A DNA stretch of 6,684 nucleotides from assembly GCA_049625305.1 (NCBI GenBank), contig JBMZVD010000108.1:1-6684 (forward strand), written 5' to 3'. Shown here piece by piece: positions 6,449-6,684 of the stretch (positions within the stretch are counted from its first letter, which is position 1; every line of letters starts with the position of its first letter). Position numbers and translations under genes: made by a program. The notes under the pieces are model-generated. The model did no database searches, had not been told where the DNA came from, and saw nothing but the letters and a program-made list of their open reading frames with translations. Origin of the DNA: Flavicella sp049625305 (GTDB lineage Bacteria; Bacteroidota; Bacteroidia; Flavobacteriales; Flavobacteriaceae).

Positions 6449-6684
6449 TTGCCTTTCTAAAATCCTTCTTAAAATACACATCAAAAACGGCGGTATTACG
6501 AAGCTTAGCACTTTATTCAAGTAGGGTATTTAGTGACAAACAGGTTACCAATACGGGATATTATTATTGTGGAAGAAAAAGAAATTCCTTTTTTAGAACA
6601 CAACAAGTATTTTATATTTTAAAGACAACAATAACACACAAAAACGAAATTTTAAAATGACCTATTAGTTGTAAAAGGCCTACC
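6449..6684 (+). other. Region without a supportable gene
   Basis: The 236 bases after msrB contain no ORF with a start codon and no recognisable protein, tRNA or strong hairpin. One plus-strand frame is open from 6436 to the TGA at 6658-6660 (74 codons) but has no ATG, GTG or TTG and its translation resembles nothing I know. It may be the leader or flank of a gene beyond the window. Confidence 0.5.

Noticed and set aside
6436..6660. A 74-codon stop-free frame after msrB on the plus strand
   Set aside because: It has no usable start codon, overlaps the msrB end, and its translation resembles no family I know; a run of this size can occur by chance.

Overview
The window comes from an AT-rich member of the Bacteroidota, most likely family Flavobacteriaceae. 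The main evidence is a gldI gene (gliding/type IX secretion lipoprotein), the protein family types, the absence of AGGAGG-type ribosome binding sites before any start, and several copies of the Bacteroidota promoter signature TTTG-(18-19 nt)-TAnnTTTG. The genus cannot be settled from the sequence alone.

Layout. Positions 78-2653 hold a minus-strand operon read from right to left: a DHH/DHHA1 phosphoesterase (NrnA type), then gldI overlapping it by 29 nt, then a lipoprotein FKBP-type prolyl isomerase 22 nt further on. A divergent intergenic region (2654-2848) carries outward-facing promoters for this operon and for ndk (2849-3268, plus). ndk ends in a strong rho-independent terminator (3316-3349). 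The M1 metallopeptidase gene follows (3390-5036, plus), and its likely promoter is interlaced with that terminator. It converges with a minus-strand M48 lipoprotein metallopeptidase (5038-5835); one base separates the two stop codons. A second divergent region (5836-5968) leads to an exported methionine sulfoxide reductase B (5969-6448, plus). The last 236 bases hold no gene that can be supported.

Functional theme. Five of the seven products carry an export signal: three lipoproteins (FKBP, GldI, M48) and two with ordinary signal peptides (M1, MsrB). Together they form a cell-envelope set covering folding, proteolysis and repair of oxidised methionine. The two cytoplasmic enzymes (Ndk, DHH) handle nucleotides and nano-RNA. 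Most of this is conserved flavobacterial housekeeping, and I found no evidence of a mobile element, CRISPR array, RNA gene or new defence system. The most unusual item is an in-frame tandem duplication of the N-terminal FKBP dimerisation segment, with a period of exactly 90 residues. Next come a GldI whose FKBP pocket looks eroded and the terminator/promoter overlap after ndk.
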